The translations under genes were made by a program, and so were the position numbers. Below, piece by piece: positions 9,151 to 19,086 of a stretch of 64,000 nt of DNA (its first letter is position 1; every line of letters starts with the position of its first letter). Under the pieces are notes generated by a model. It saw nothing but the letters and a program-made list of their open reading frames with translations, searched no databases and was not told the DNA's origin. The stretch spans positions 310,001-374,000 of the forward strand of contig NZ_JAUXYL010000038.1 of assembly GCF_030694375.1 (NCBI RefSeq), in the 5' to 3' direction. Source of the stretch: Algoriphagus sp. (GTDB taxonomy: Bacteria; Bacteroidota; Bacteroidia; Cytophagales; Cyclobacteriaceae).

Positions 9151-9789
9151 ATGAAAAAGCTTATTCCAATTTTTCTTTCCGTAATTTTTTTTGCCTCTTG
9201 CACCAATTCCAAATTTTACACGGCCCGCACCTGTATGGTCTGCTTGAATCCAACTGATGGAATTTTAGTATTACCATTGATATGGGAACCTACTTTTCGA
9301 GTGCTCAGTGTAGCGGAGAAAAATCAAATCGAACGGCAAATCATTTCATTGCTGAACAAGGAAGGCTTCCAAAAAGTCGAAATCTTAGACAATTTGGATT
9401 ACAAGCTGCTGCGGGAAGGGATCAAAGACTTGAATGATCCCGTGCAACGCGAAAAACTTTCTTCAAAGTTAGGGTACAGCTATCTGCTCGGTTTGACTCT
9501 TGGCCCTACCCGAGTGGGAGAAACTTGGGGCTATCAGACAGCTCAGGAAGTATATGACATGGCTCCTGTCCCGGATATGGAGGTCAGTTCGATCCTGCGT
9601 ATGGCTTTGATTTCAACGGAAACAGGTCAAATCGATTCAGATTTCACCATTACATCTACCAATTCGGGATTTAGTACGAGTGATAAAGACGATGGATTGG
9701 ATTATCAAAACTACACCAAACTTGCTGGAGTGATCCGCCACGGAATCACCAAAGGAACCAAAAACTTGGTCAAAAGCTGTAGCTGTTGA
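9151..9789 (+). CDS. Hypothetical lipoprotein
   Basis: A 212-residue protein starting MKKLIPIFLSVIFFASC, a signal peptide with a lipobox cysteine at residue 17, so probably lipid-anchored in the envelope. I use the ATG at 9151; a longer frame from a TTG at 9100 would put 17 residues before the signal peptide. The mature part mixes strands and helices with several cysteines (CMVCL near the start, CSC at the end). I do not recognise a family. It converges on the M23 peptidase gene with only 4 nt between stops. Confidence 0.7.
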   Translation: MKKLIPIFLSVIFFASCTNSKFYTARTCMVCLNPTDGILVLPLIWEPTFRVLSVAEKNQIERQIISLLNKEGFQKVEILDNLDYKLLREGIKDLNDPVQREKLSSKLGYSYLLGLTLGPTRVGETWGYQTAQEVYDMAPVPDMEVSSILRMALISTETGQIDSDFTITSTNSGFSTSDKDDGLDYQNYTKLAGVIRHGITKGTKNLVKSCSC

Positions 9790-9793
9790 TTTG

Positions 9794-10459
9794 TTATTTC
9801 TCCGAAAACCGGAGGATCAAATTCGGGTCTGGGCAATTTGCTTGATAAAACCCCAAGTCTTTTTCTGCAGCCACGCCGGGATAGTCGCCGCAGTTACCGC
9901 CCAAATCCCACATCAGTTGAAAGTGCAAGTGAGGCGGCCAATCCCCGTTCTCTGGAAAAGGGCCGACGTGACAAAGCTTTTCTCCTGCCTTAATTTTTCT
10001 ACCCACTTCCAGCTTTTCTAAGTCTTTTTGAAAAAGATGTCCATAGAGTGAAAAGAGCTTTTTCCCATCAAGCTCATGCTCCAAAATGATCGTTGGTCCA
10101 TAATTTCCAAATCCGGCATTGTCCTGAAAACTGTGAATCATTCCGTCTATCGGAGCGAATACGGGAGCGCCTGCTTCGGTCCAAATGTCAACACCCAGAT
10201 GAATGTTTCTAAACGCTGCTGCTGTCGCAAAGACTTCACTTCTCCGGTAGATTGCCCGTTTTTCAAGGTAGCCTCCGATTCCGTATTTTTTATTTTTCTG
10301 CCTCAGCTGATTGAATACGTACTGATTAAAAACTTCAGTTTTTGAAAGATCGACTGGTTTCAATTCATGATTCCCCTCTGTAAAATCAAGTTTTAGGGTG
10401 TTTTCAAAAGAAAGGCGTTCTCCCATTATCGGGTAGAAATCGAATTTATTCAAGTTCAT
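9794..10459 (-). CDS. M23 family metallopeptidase
   Basis: A 221-residue LytM/M23-type zinc peptidase. The zinc ligands are visible in HLGVDIW (HxxxD) and HLHFQ (HxH), and the region between them has the usual APIDGMI and YGHLF segments. The family cleaves peptidoglycan cross-bridges. No clear signal peptide is seen, so its location is uncertain; some Bacteroidota members of this size are cytoplasmic or non-classical. I start at the ATG at 10459 (MNLNKFDFYP); one 7 codons upstream is possible. Confidence 0.85.
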   Translation of the reverse strand: MNLNKFDFYPIMGERLSFENTLKLDFTEGNHELKPVDLSKTEVFNQYVFNQLRQKNKKYGIGGYLEKRAIYRRSEVFATAAAFRNIHLGVDIWTEAGAPVFAPIDGMIHSFQDNAGFGNYGPTIILEHELDGKKLFSLYGHLFQKDLEKLEVGRKIKAGEKLCHVGPFPENGDWPPHLHFQLMWDLGGNCGDYPGVAAEKDLGFYQANCPDPNLILRFSEK

Positions 10460-10638
10460 AAGGCCAAAAATAGGAATCAAAAATCAGAACTAACGCCTAT
10501 TGGCCCCAATCGCTGTATTTTTGAAATACTCGAATCTTCTGTGCCATTTATCCGAGTTTATCCTTCCGCCTTCGGATAATTTTTCTAATTTTGCGCCAAT
10601 TTGGACGTAAGTATTCTCTCCCCCTATCCCACCTCGTA

Positions 10639-13458
10639 ATGCCAAAAGACAGTAGCATCAAGCACGTTCTCATCATCGGTTCAGGTCCCATCGTCATCGG
10701 TCAAGCTTGCGAATTCGACTATGCAGGCTCTCAGGCGGCACGTTCTCTTCGCGAAGAAGGCATCATCGTCACGCTGATCAATTCCAATCCGGCCACGATC
10801 ATGACCGACCCAGTCACCGCTGACAATGTGTATCTGCTCCCATTGGAAAAGAGTTCCATAAAAAAAATCCTGACGGATCATCCTGATATCGATGCTGTGT
10901 TGCCAACAATGGGTGGACAGACGGCACTGAATCTTGCCATTGACTGCGATAAAGCAGGTATTTGGGACAAATTTGGAGTCAAGATGATCGGTGTGGATAT
11001 CGCTGCGATTGATACCGCCGAAAACCGTGAAAAATTCAAAGCGCTGATGGAAGAAATTGGCGTTGGAGTTTGCCTGGGAGACACTGCCACCTCTTTTCTT
11101 CAAGGCAAAGAAATCGCGCAGGAGATTGGTTTTCCATTAATCATCCGTGCCTCTTATACCCTTGGAGGGGCAGGAGGTGCATTTGTTGAAAAAGAAGAGG
11201 ACTTCGAAAAATACTTGGTTGCCGGCCTTCAGGCTTCTCCGGTTCATGAGGTGCTGATCGAGCAAAGCATCATGGGTTGGAAAGAGTACGAGCTCGAAGT
11301 GATGCGGGACAATATCGGGAACATGATCGTGATCTGTTCTATCGAAAATTTTGACCCTTGTGGCGTGCATACAGGGGATTCGATCACTGTCGCTCCGGCA
11401 TTGACTTTACCGGATACGGTTTATCAACGCATGAGAAATTATGCGATCACCATGATGAACAGTATCGGGAATTTTGCCGGTGGCTGTAACGTGCAGTTTG
11501 CCGTGAGTCCCGATAATCAGACCATCATCGGTATCGAGATCAACCCACGCGTATCGAGATCTTCTGCTCTGGCTTCCAAAGCTACCGGATACCCCATAGC
11601 CAAAGTCGCCGCAAAACTCGCCATCGGATACAATCTGGACGAATTGAGCAACTCAATTACCAAGACTACTTCTGCCTTTTTTGAACCCACGATCGATTAT
11701 GTGATTGTGAAGATTCCGCGCTGGAACTTTGACAAGTTCAAAGGTTCTGACAGAAAGCTTGGATTATCCATGAAGTCTGTCGGCGAAGTGATGGGTATCG
11801 GGAGAAACTTCCAAGAAGCCTTACAAAAAGCCTGTCAGTCACTTGAGATCAAGCGAAACGGACTGGGTGCAGATGGCAAAGAACTGAAAGATCAGGATAA
11901 AATCCTCTACTCATTGGCCAATCCAAGTTGGGACAGACTATTTCATGTTTATGATGCCTTTAAGCTTGGAATTTCATTCCGAACGATCCATGATCTTACG
12001 AAAATAGATAAGTGGTTCCTTCGACAGATTGAGGAGTTGATTCATTTTGAGAATGAGGTTTCAAAATATAAAATTGATACCATTCCATTTGAGGTAATGG
12101 ATCAGGCCAAAAAGAAAGGCTATGCAGATCGTCAGATTGCACATTTGTTGGATTGCCTTGAAAGCGAGGTTTTCAACAAGCGATATGATGAAATGGGAAT
12201 CAAGCGCGTGTACAAACTTGTAGATACCTGCGCGGCTGAATTTGAAGCCAAGACACCCTATTATTACTCGACATTTGGCGAGGAAAATGAATCAGTAAGA
12301 TCGGATAAGAAAAAAGTGGTGGTTTTGGGCTCCGGTCCAAATCGTGTCGGTCAAGGCATCGAGTTTGACTACTCTTGCGTGCATGGAGTATTGGCAGCCA
12401 AAGAATGCGGCTATGAGACCATCATGATCAACTGCAACCCGGAGACTGTTTCCACGGACTTTGATATCGCAGATAAACTTTACTTTGAGCCGGTATTCTG
12501 GGAGCACATTTACGAGATAATCCTACATGAAAACCCGGTAGGCGTCATCGTTCAGCTTGGAGGTCAGACTGCCTTGAAACTGGCGGAAAAGCTGGATAAG
12601 TACGGAATCAAGATCATAGGAACCAGCTTCGAAGCATTGGATCTGGCTGAAGACAGAGGTCGATTCTCCACGCTCTTGAAAGATCTGAATGTCCCTTATC
12701 CGGAGTTTGGCACGATTCACAATACCGACGAGGCATTGGAGCTTTGCAAGACGATCGGATTCCCGCTTTTGGTTCGTCCAAGCTATGTATTGGGAGGACA
12801 GGGGATGAAGATTGTGATCAACGAGAAAGAGCTCGAGCAGCATGTAGTCAATGTCCTACGAGATATTCCAAACAATGAGATCCTGCTTGATCACTTCTTG
12901 GAAGGCGCGATAGAAGCTGAAGCTGATGCGATTTGCGACGGAGAAAATGTCTACATCATCGGAATCATGCAACACATTGAGCCGGCCGGGATTCACTCCG
13001 GAGATTCCTATGCAGTATTACCTCCGTACAATTTGGGGGATTACGTGATGCGTCAGATTCAGATGTATACCGAAAAAATCGCTTTGGCACTGAAAACGGT
13101 CGGTTTGATCAATATCCAATTTGCGATTAAAAATGACAAGGTGTACATCATTGAGGCCAATCCAAGAGCTTCCCGTACCGTACCATTTATCTGCAAAGCC
13201 TATCAGGAACCTTATGTTAATTATGCCGTAAAGGTGATGCTAGGGGAGAAAAAGGTGACCGACTTTGAATTCAAACCACTGAAAAAAGGTTATGCTATCA
13301 AAGAACCTGTGTTCTCTTTTCATAAATTCCCGAATGTAAATAAGGAGTTGGGGCCTGAAATGAAATCAACCGGAGAGGCGATTTATTTTATTGATGACTT
13401 GATGGATGATTATTTCTTGAAAATCTATGCAGAGCGAAACCTCTACTTAAGCAGATAA
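10639..13458 (+). CDS. carB: Carbamoyl-phosphate synthase large subunit
   Basis: A 939-residue enzyme that makes carbamoyl phosphate from ammonia (delivered by the small subunit), bicarbonate and two ATP, for pyrimidine and arginine synthesis. The two homologous ATP-grasp halves are clear: IIGSGPIVIGQACEFDYAG near the N-terminus and VLGSGPNRVGQGIEFDY in the second half. It is about 135 residues shorter than E. coli CarB and ends just after GPEMKSTGEAIYFIDDL, so it lacks the C-terminal MGS-like allosteric domain. The ATG at 10639 (MPKDSSIKHVLI) is chosen; 16 upstream codons do not fit the family. A possible -7 element TAATTTTG lies at 10586-10593. carA is not adjacent. Confidence 0.97.
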   Translation: MPKDSSIKHVLIIGSGPIVIGQACEFDYAGSQAARSLREEGIIVTLINSNPATIMTDPVTADNVYLLPLEKSSIKKILTDHPDIDAVLPTMGGQTALNLAIDCDKAGIWDKFGVKMIGVDIAAIDTAENREKFKALMEEIGVGVCLGDTATSFLQGKEIAQEIGFPLIIRASYTLGGAGGAFVEKEEDFEKYLVAGLQASPVHEVLIEQSIMGWKEYELEVMRDNIGNMIVICSIENFDPCGVHTGDSITVAPALTLPDTVYQRMRNYAITMMNSIGNFAGGCNVQFAVSPDNQTIIGIEINPRVSRSSALASKATGYPIAKVAAKLAIGYNLDELSNSITKTTSAFFEPTIDYVIVKIPRWNFDKFKGSDRKLGLSMKSVGEVMGIGRNFQEALQKACQSLEIKRNGLGADGKELKDQDKILYSLANPSWDRLFHVYDAFKLGISFRTIHDLTKIDKWFLRQIEELIHFENEVSKYKIDTIPFEVMDQAKKKGYADRQIAHLLDCLESEVFNKRYDEMGIKRVYKLVDTCAAEFEAKTPYYYSTFGEENESVRSDKKKVVVLGSGPNRVGQGIEFDYSCVHGVLAAKECGYETIMINCNPETVSTDFDIADKLYFEPVFWEHIYEIILHENPVGVIVQLGGQTALKLAEKLDKYGIKIIGTSFEALDLAEDRGRFSTLLKDLNVPYPEFGTIHNTDEALELCKTIGFPLLVRPSYVLGGQGMKIVINEKELEQHVVNVLRDIPNNEILLDHFLEGAIEAEADAICDGENVYIIGIMQHIEPAGIHSGDSYAVLPPYNLGDYVMRQIQMYTEKIALALKTVGLINIQFAIKNDKVYIIEANPRASRTVPFICKAYQEPYVNYAVKVMLGEKKVTDFEFKPLKKGYAIKEPVFSFHKFPNVNKELGPEMKSTGEAIYFIDDLMDDYFLKIYAERNLYLSR

Positions 13459-13473
13459 AATCGGAAAAAATTA

Positions 13474-13740
13474 ATGGGTGGACTATTAAAATTTGTAATT
13501 ATTCTTCTTGGCGTGGGTTGGCTTTTGGGCCAACTCATCCGCTATTTCCTTCGCACCAAGCTTGCAAAATTTGCGAGGCAAGTCAATGAAGCCGCAATGG
13601 AAGAAAGACGCGCTCAGCAGCAAGCTTCAAGATCCAAGAATTCGGTGAATGTGGATTTCATTCCTCGTGAGGAAATCGAAAAACGAAAAAAAGACATCGA
13701 AGGCGGAGAATACGTCGATTATGAAGAAGTGAAGGAGTAA
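13474..13740 (+). CDS. DUF4834 family small membrane protein
   Basis: An 88-residue protein with one N-terminal hydrophobic segment (LLKFVIILLGVGWLLGQLI) followed by a charged tail containing KKDIEGGEYVDYEEVKE. This layout matches DUF4834, a Bacteroidota-specific family of unknown function. It lies 15 nt downstream of carB on the same strand and may be co-transcribed. It converges with the methyltransferase gene. Confidence 0.8.
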   Translation: MGGLLKFVIILLGVGWLLGQLIRYFLRTKLAKFARQVNEAAMEERRAQQQASRSKNSVNVDFIPREEIEKRKKDIEGGEYVDYEEVKE

Positions 13741-13753
13741 TCTTTCACTTTTT

Positions 13754-14941
13754 TTATTTCACCCTCCTACACCAAAAAACCTTGAAACCACTTCCGGTTT
13801 TAGTTCCTATTAAAAAGTCCTCTCCACCGTCTTTTAAGCCTAGTTTCTTCTTCAATTCTTCTGCTCCTGTGACATAATTCCGGCAGAGCACATTGACCTT
13901 ACCTGATGGGAAAAGGGTTTTGATTTCCTGCTTTTTAGGAGATATTTCTCTGATGACTTCAAAGATACGTGCTGGAATTTCTTCCGGAATGGTGTCGCCG
14001 GTGTAGAGATGACTGTTTGGATCCAGTTTTTTCAGGCCATGTCGGACTCCAAAAAGCCGAAACGCTCCTGCTTTTAATATACCACTCAAGGGTTCCACCA
14101 AGTATTTTTCCACTTCGCCAAACTTGGAATCAGCGATACTTTCCTCTTCAATTCCAAATTCAAAAGTGGGATACTCACTTCCCAAATCTTTTACTTCAAT
14201 TTTCTTTCGACTGGTTGAATTCTGGCTTTCCCAAAAAAGTAAAACCTCTTTCACTTCATTTTTCACTGAAATCACCGTGATCTTTTGGATATCCGGCAGC
14301 GCTGATAGCGCTTGAGATATGTCTAGCATCGGAGATAGTTTCAGTAAAATTTGCTTTGCTTTACTTTTCATCAAATCCCATCCCTTGACCACATCCGGAT
14401 GACAATCCTGAAGTTTGTAGAGTTTCTGATTCCCTATTCCTCTCCGCGCAGGGTCTGCAAAAATCAGGTCAAAATGTAGGTCTGAATTTTTCAAAAAGTC
14501 CAAGCCATCGCCTGCTACAATCTCAAATTTTTCCGGGGAAAGCAGCTTCAGGTTGTGATTTGCGATGCTTGCCAATTGCTCATTCTGCTCGCAATAAATC
14601 GCTTTTTCAAAGTTTTGACTCAAATAATAACTATCTACTCCGAAGCCTCCCGTCAGATCGATCATCAACTTGCCGAAGAGGGAATCGGCTTTGAATTTGG
14701 CCGTCTCTTCGGATGAACTTTGCTCCAAAGAAATGGAAGCCGGAAAAATAATACGGGAGTCAGCGACCCACTCCGGAAGTTTTTTGGCAGCTTTTTGACG
14801 TGCAGAAATTTGTTGAACAGCTTCTTTTAAGTCAAAATTGACCTTACCATGATATTTTAAAAGCAAAAGTGCAGGATCTTCACTGAGATGATCCTGCACA
14901 AATTGTCTGAATTCAGCGCTATTGAACCCGCTGAAATCCAT
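13754..14941 (-). CDS. Class I SAM-dependent methyltransferase with THUMP-like domain
   Basis: A 395-residue protein. SAM-binding motif I is KLMIDLTGGFGVDSYYL, the acidic motif II follows (YCEQNEQLA), and motif IV reads LIFADPARR. The C-terminal part (GEDFLIGTKTGSGFKVFWC) resembles the THUMP-like domain found in Bacteroidota methyltransferases, suggesting an RNA substrate, though the target base is unknown. The start codon shares its A with the asd stop codon (TAATG), so it is translationally coupled to asd as the second gene of a leftward operon. Confidence 0.85.
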   Translation of the reverse strand: MDFSGFNSAEFRQFVQDHLSEDPALLLLKYHGKVNFDLKEAVQQISARQKAAKKLPEWVADSRIIFPASISLEQSSSEETAKFKADSLFGKLMIDLTGGFGVDSYYLSQNFEKAIYCEQNEQLASIANHNLKLLSPEKFEIVAGDGLDFLKNSDLHFDLIFADPARRGIGNQKLYKLQDCHPDVVKGWDLMKSKAKQILLKLSPMLDISQALSALPDIQKITVISVKNEVKEVLLFWESQNSTSRKKIEVKDLGSEYPTFEFGIEEESIADSKFGEVEKYLVEPLSGILKAGAFRLFGVRHGLKKLDPNSHLYTGDTIPEEIPARIFEVIREISPKKQEIKTLFPSGKVNVLCRNYVTGAEELKKKLGLKDGGEDFLIGTKTGSGFKVFWCRRVK

Positions 14942-15930
14942 TAAACCAATTTGTTTTCCAATAGGTATTCAGCAATCTGAACGGCATTGGTGGCCGCGCC
15001 TTTCCGAAGGTTATCTGCCACTATCCACATGTTCAATGTGTTGGCTTGTGATTCGTCTCTTCTCAGACGTCCTACAAATACTTCATCTTTCTTATGAGCT
15101 GTAATTGGCATTGGGTAAATGAAGTTGGCAGGGTCATCCTGAACGATCACACCCGGAGCAGATTCCAAAAGACTTCTTACTTCAGCCAGATCAAAATCTT
15201 CTTTGAATTCCACGTTGACAGCTTCGGAGTGACCTCCCATTGTAGGAATACGAACCGTAGTGGAAGTAACCTGAATTGTGTCGTCACTGAAAATTTTCTT
15301 GGTTTCATTGATCATTTTCATCTCTTCCTTGGTGTAGCCGTTGGGCTGAAACACATCGATGTGAGGAAGGACGTTCATATCAATTTTATGTGGATAAACC
15401 ATTTCAGGGGTTCTTCCTTCACGCTCAGCCATCATCTGATCCACAGCAGCTTTTCCGGTACCTGTCACCGACTGATAGGTGGAGACCACTATTCGCTTGA
15501 TGCCGTAACGCTGACGCAATGGCTCCAATGCCAGTACCATCTGAATGGTTGAGCAATTTGGATTGGCGATGATTTTATCAGTTGCTGTAATTTCCTTGGC
15601 GTTGATTTCGGGAACAACCAGTTTCTTACTTGGGTCCATCCTCCATGCCGAAGAGTTGTCGATAACGAAAGTGCCCACTTCTGCAAATTTTGGAGCCCAC
15701 TCTAGGGAAGTACTTCCGCCGGCAGAGAAGATGGCTATTTCAGGTTTGGCTGCCACTGCCTCGGCCAGACCGATCACCGTGTGTTTTTTACCTTTATACT
15801 CGATCTGTTTTCCTACTGAGCGCTCAGAGGCGACTAATAGCAGTTCGTCATAAGGGAAGTTGTGCTCAGCGAGCACTTCGAGGATTTCGGTGCCAACCAG
15901 TCCGGTTGCACCTACTACAGCCAGTTTCAT
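14941..15930 (-). CDS. asd: Aspartate-semialdehyde dehydrogenase
   Basis: A 329-residue enzyme that reduces aspartyl phosphate to aspartate semialdehyde with NADPH, at the branch to lysine/diaminopimelate, threonine and methionine. The Rossmann motif GATGLVGTE is at the N-terminus, the active-site cysteine is in ANPNCSTIQM, and the substrate-binding stretch follows (RIPTMGGHSEAVNVEF). I use the ATG at 15930 (MKLAVVGATGLVG); a start 9 codons upstream is less likely. It overlaps the methyltransferase gene by one base. Confidence 0.96.
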   Translation of the reverse strand: MKLAVVGATGLVGTEILEVLAEHNFPYDELLLVASERSVGKQIEYKGKKHTVIGLAEAVAAKPEIAIFSAGGSTSLEWAPKFAEVGTFVIDNSSAWRMDPSKKLVVPEINAKEITATDKIIANPNCSTIQMVLALEPLRQRYGIKRIVVSTYQSVTGTGKAAVDQMMAEREGRTPEMVYPHKIDMNVLPHIDVFQPNGYTKEEMKMINETKKIFSDDTIQVTSTTVRIPTMGGHSEAVNVEFKEDFDLAEVRSLLESAPGVIVQDDPANFIYPMPITAHKKDEVFVGRLRRDESQANTLNMWIVADNLRKGAATNAVQIAEYLLENKLV

Positions 15931-16080
15931 AGGTTTATAATTGATTTTGGATTGCAAAAGTAAGGACTACACGTTCATTTTCAGGATTGTGAGCAAATAT
16001 TTTCGACTGTTTTTGTTTAATTCTATTAGAAAAAATCATTTGATTTTATATATTTAGGTAAAGCTGTTCCTCCATTTTTT

Positions 16081-18594
16081 ATGAGCAGATACTTTTTAGA
16101 AAAGCTACTAATCATCATTCCCATTTTTTTTGAACTGGGGAACCCCATTCTATTTGCCCAAAATCAAGATTTTGAAAGCAGCTTTCAACCCTCAAGTTAT
16201 CCTGAGGAATTCCTGCCAAATTGGTATGGGAATGAGGTCAGAGCCACTCCTGCCAGAATTTTCCAAGTTTCAAACCAAGGGAGAAATGGGAGTAAAGGCC
16301 TAGCCGTTCAGCCCATCAGCACTTTTGATGGGAAGATTTGGATAAAGCTGACACCTGCACAGTTTGAAAATCCTGAACTTTTATTTTTCGCAAAAACCAT
16401 TCAAAATGGAAGTGGAAATCGTCCTGCTTTGGTTTTTTATTCCTGGGGTAGAAAATTGGATGGAGAGTTTTCTGAACCGATACAAATTGGAAATAACACC
16501 GAGTTTCCAAATTCAAATCAAGAATTCAGAAGATATAATATTACCCTTCCTTCCCATTTCAAAAGTGAGGAAGAGGTCTTTATGAGTTTGGATATCCGAT
16601 ATGGGCCTGGGTCAGGAAGTGCTGCCCGATGGATTATGGATGATTTTGAATTTGGCGATATCGTGAGAGATGAATCTCCCCCCAGAGTCATTTCAGCAAA
16701 AGGCTATGATTCAAATTCTGTGTTTATTCAGTTCTCTGAGCGGGTCGATCCTGTTTTCTCTATTTTTTCGATAGCGTATGAACTTGAGAATGAAAACCCG
16801 ATTTCTGTTCAGTTGAAAAGTGATTCCCTTGTGATTGCGGCATTTGAAAGGAAGCTAGAATCAGCTAAATCCTATGGATTGTCAATTCGTCAGATCCCGG
16901 ATTTAGAAGGTAATTTTCTGCAAGACACCACGGTCACCTTTACATTTTTTGATCCGACAGACATTCCCGAAAAAAGCTTAGTGATTAATGAACTGATGCC
17001 TGCCCCGCGGGCAGATCAGGATTTGCCAAATGTTGAATACATCGAACTATTTCATGCAGGTGATCACGAGTTCCGGCTTGGAGGGCTTAAACTTTCCAAT
17101 TCCAGATCAACTGCCATCTTAAGTGAATTTTGGCTAAACCCAGGAGAGTATTTGATTTTGGCTCCAGAAAATCAGGCAGCACAATTAGCAGCTTTCGGGA
17201 AGGTTTTACCAATAAAAAGTTGGCCTACTCTTCTTAATTCCGGGGATCAGGTGTTTTTAAGTAGTGCTAGCGGGATGTTCATTGATCGAATTTCTTATTC
17301 CACATCCACCTGGGGAGGGAACGTTTTTGCGAATGGAGGGTACAGTTTGGAAGTACCCAATCCTTTTTTCCTTTGTGACAATTCTGCTTTTCTAAATCCT
17401 TCGATCGATAAGTTTAGGGGAACACCGGGAATTCAAAACTCAATTTTTGATCCTAAAACTGAGTTGGTTAACCTGAAAATAGAATCTGCCTTTTTCGTGG
17501 ATTCGAAAGAGATTTTGGTGGCATTTTCAAGCCCAATCCTACCAAAGTTTGATAAAGTAAACATTTCATTTACGCCTGTTTTAAAGGCTGACACGTTGAT
17601 TTTTGTCTCTACAACTGAAATCAGGTTAATTCTTGAAACGCCTGCTGAAGCAAATAGCGTATACAGACTAGTTTTGGATGGTTTTAAGGACTGCTTCGGA
17701 AATGAAATAGGCGATCTGTCCATCAATCTTGTTTTGCCTGAAATCCCCGAAAAGGGAGAATTGATCATCAATGAAGTTCTTTTTGATCCGCGGACGGGGG
17801 ACCCGAAGTTTGTGGAAGTGAAAAACACCACTGAAAAATACCTTAATCTTGAAAATTTGGCTTTGGCCAATATAAATTCAGCCGGCCTCCCCGACCAACT
17901 AAGAGCATTTGGTAAACAGGGAATGGTTTTGGAGCCGAAAGGGTATTTGGCGATTACTACAGCTACTCAAGCCTTAAAATTAGCCTATCCCAAATCCATC
18001 CAAGGCAATTTTCTCCAAATCCCTACTCTTCCAAGTTATCCGATAGCCGGCGGTACCGTTGTTTTACTTTTTTCGAGTGGAGAAATTGCCGAAACATTTA
18101 AATATGATAAAAATCTTCATCATCCGCTGTTGAGAAACCCAAAAGGAGTTTCGTTAGAGCGAATTTCAGATCAATCTCCCACAACTCTTTCGTCAAACTG
18201 GCAGTCAGCTTCCGGAAATGAGGATTACGCCACTCCTGGGAGGAAAAATTCTCAAGCACTGGATATTGAATTTGAGGCTGAAATAATCCAGATTGATCCT
18301 GAGGTTTTTGATCCGGAGGGAAGTAGCGGACCGGCTTTCACAAGTATTCGCTATCAATTGGACATGACCGGATGGGTAGGAACTTTTAAAATTTATTCCG
18401 CTGCGGGGCAGCTAATTCAGACCTTAGCCCAAAACCAAATTTTAGGCACAAATGGGATGTTCACTTGGACAGGTACAGATTCAACAGGAAAGTTGGTCAG
18501 AGCAGGATATTATGTTTTGGTCGCTGAACTTTATGAACTCGGTGGTAAGACTAAAGTCTTTAAAAAGACAATTGTTGTTGCTACACGACTTTAA
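16081..18594 (+). CDS. Secreted protein with two lamin-tail domains
   Basis: An 837-residue exported protein with an N-terminal hydrophobic segment ending near FAQNQ. Two lamin-tail-like domains are visible: one begins KSLVINELMPAPRADQD with VEYIELFHAG, the second ELIINEVLFDPRTGDP with FVEVKNTT. A Big_5-like segment (PPRVISAKGYDSNSVFIQF) precedes the first. The C-terminus (FKIYSAAGQLIQTLA... GYYVLVAEL) resembles FlgD-Ig/gliding-type sorting regions, hinting at type IX secretion, without a definite signal. Proteins of this kind are surface-exposed; the exact role is unknown. It is monocistronic. Confidence 0.78.
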   Translation: MSRYFLEKLLIIIPIFFELGNPILFAQNQDFESSFQPSSYPEEFLPNWYGNEVRATPARIFQVSNQGRNGSKGLAVQPISTFDGKIWIKLTPAQFENPELLFFAKTIQNGSGNRPALVFYSWGRKLDGEFSEPIQIGNNTEFPNSNQEFRRYNITLPSHFKSEEEVFMSLDIRYGPGSGSAARWIMDDFEFGDIVRDESPPRVISAKGYDSNSVFIQFSERVDPVFSIFSIAYELENENPISVQLKSDSLVIAAFERKLESAKSYGLSIRQIPDLEGNFLQDTTVTFTFFDPTDIPEKSLVINELMPAPRADQDLPNVEYIELFHAGDHEFRLGGLKLSNSRSTAILSEFWLNPGEYLILAPENQAAQLAAFGKVLPIKSWPTLLNSGDQVFLSSASGMFIDRISYSTSTWGGNVFANGGYSLEVPNPFFLCDNSAFLNPSIDKFRGTPGIQNSIFDPKTELVNLKIESAFFVDSKEILVAFSSPILPKFDKVNISFTPVLKADTLIFVSTTEIRLILETPAEANSVYRLVLDGFKDCFGNEIGDLSINLVLPEIPEKGELIINEVLFDPRTGDPKFVEVKNTTEKYLNLENLALANINSAGLPDQLRAFGKQGMVLEPKGYLAITTATQALKLAYPKSIQGNFLQIPTLPSYPIAGGTVVLLFSSGEIAETFKYDKNLHHPLLRNPKGVSLERISDQSPTTLSSNWQSASGNEDYATPGRKNSQALDIEFEAEIIQIDPEVFDPEGSSGPAFTSIRYQLDMTGWVGTFKIYSAAGQLIQTLAQNQILGTNGMFTWTGTDSTGKLVRAGYYVLVAELYELGGKTKVFKKTIVVATRL

Positions 18595-18656
18595 TTTGAT
18601 TTTTTTCGGTTTGAAATACAATTTTTACTATTTTCAAGTAACCTTAACTATAACCC

Positions 18657-18827
18657 ATGGATCGCGGCCTAATTACAATTGCCCTACAAGAAATAGTTCT
18701 TCGTGATGGGAAAGACCTTCAAGAGGCACAACAGTACTTGAGAATGAAATATCGAATTGACGTAGAACATGAAGTTCTGAAGAGAAGATTGGAAAAAATG
18801 CTCCAAACCGAGAAAGCTGTCGCATGA
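18657..18827 (+). CDS. Small hypothetical protein, 56 residues
   Basis: An ATG at 18657 opens a 56-codon frame (MDRGLITIALQEIVLRDGKD ... KRRLEKMLQTEKAVA) that stops at TGA 18825-18827. The composition is helical and charged, with a pattern that could be a short helix-turn-helix or coiled coil. A strong intrinsic terminator overlaps the last codons and the stop, which supports a real transcript ending here. No family is recognised. Confidence 0.6.
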   Translation: MDRGLITIALQEIVLRDGKDLQEAQQYLRMKYRIDVEHEVLKRRLEKMLQTEKAVA

Positions 18828-18841
18828 CAGCTTTTTTTATT
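18813..18841 (+). terminator. Intrinsic terminator overlapping the stop codon
   Basis: The stem aaagctgtc (18813-18821) pairs with gacagcttt (18826-18834) over a gcat loop and is followed by a T-run. The TGA stop of the 56-codon gene lies inside the hairpin. Confidence 0.85.
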
Positions 18842-19086
18842 TAGAATATCTCCTACCTGATGTCTCCCATTTTTTTTATTGATTTGGATGAAACCAAATC
18901 CGATTGGATCTAATCGGCTGATAATGAAATAGTAGCGTGTTTTATATTTGAGATTGTGATTTTTGTGTTTTGTCTTTTCAAATTCTGGGATTTTTTAAGT
19001 TTTGCAATTATCAAAGTCCAACGTACTTTAGGGAACCATTCGTTCGCAAATCCGTCCCAGTACTGTCATTTTAAGCATGATTAATT

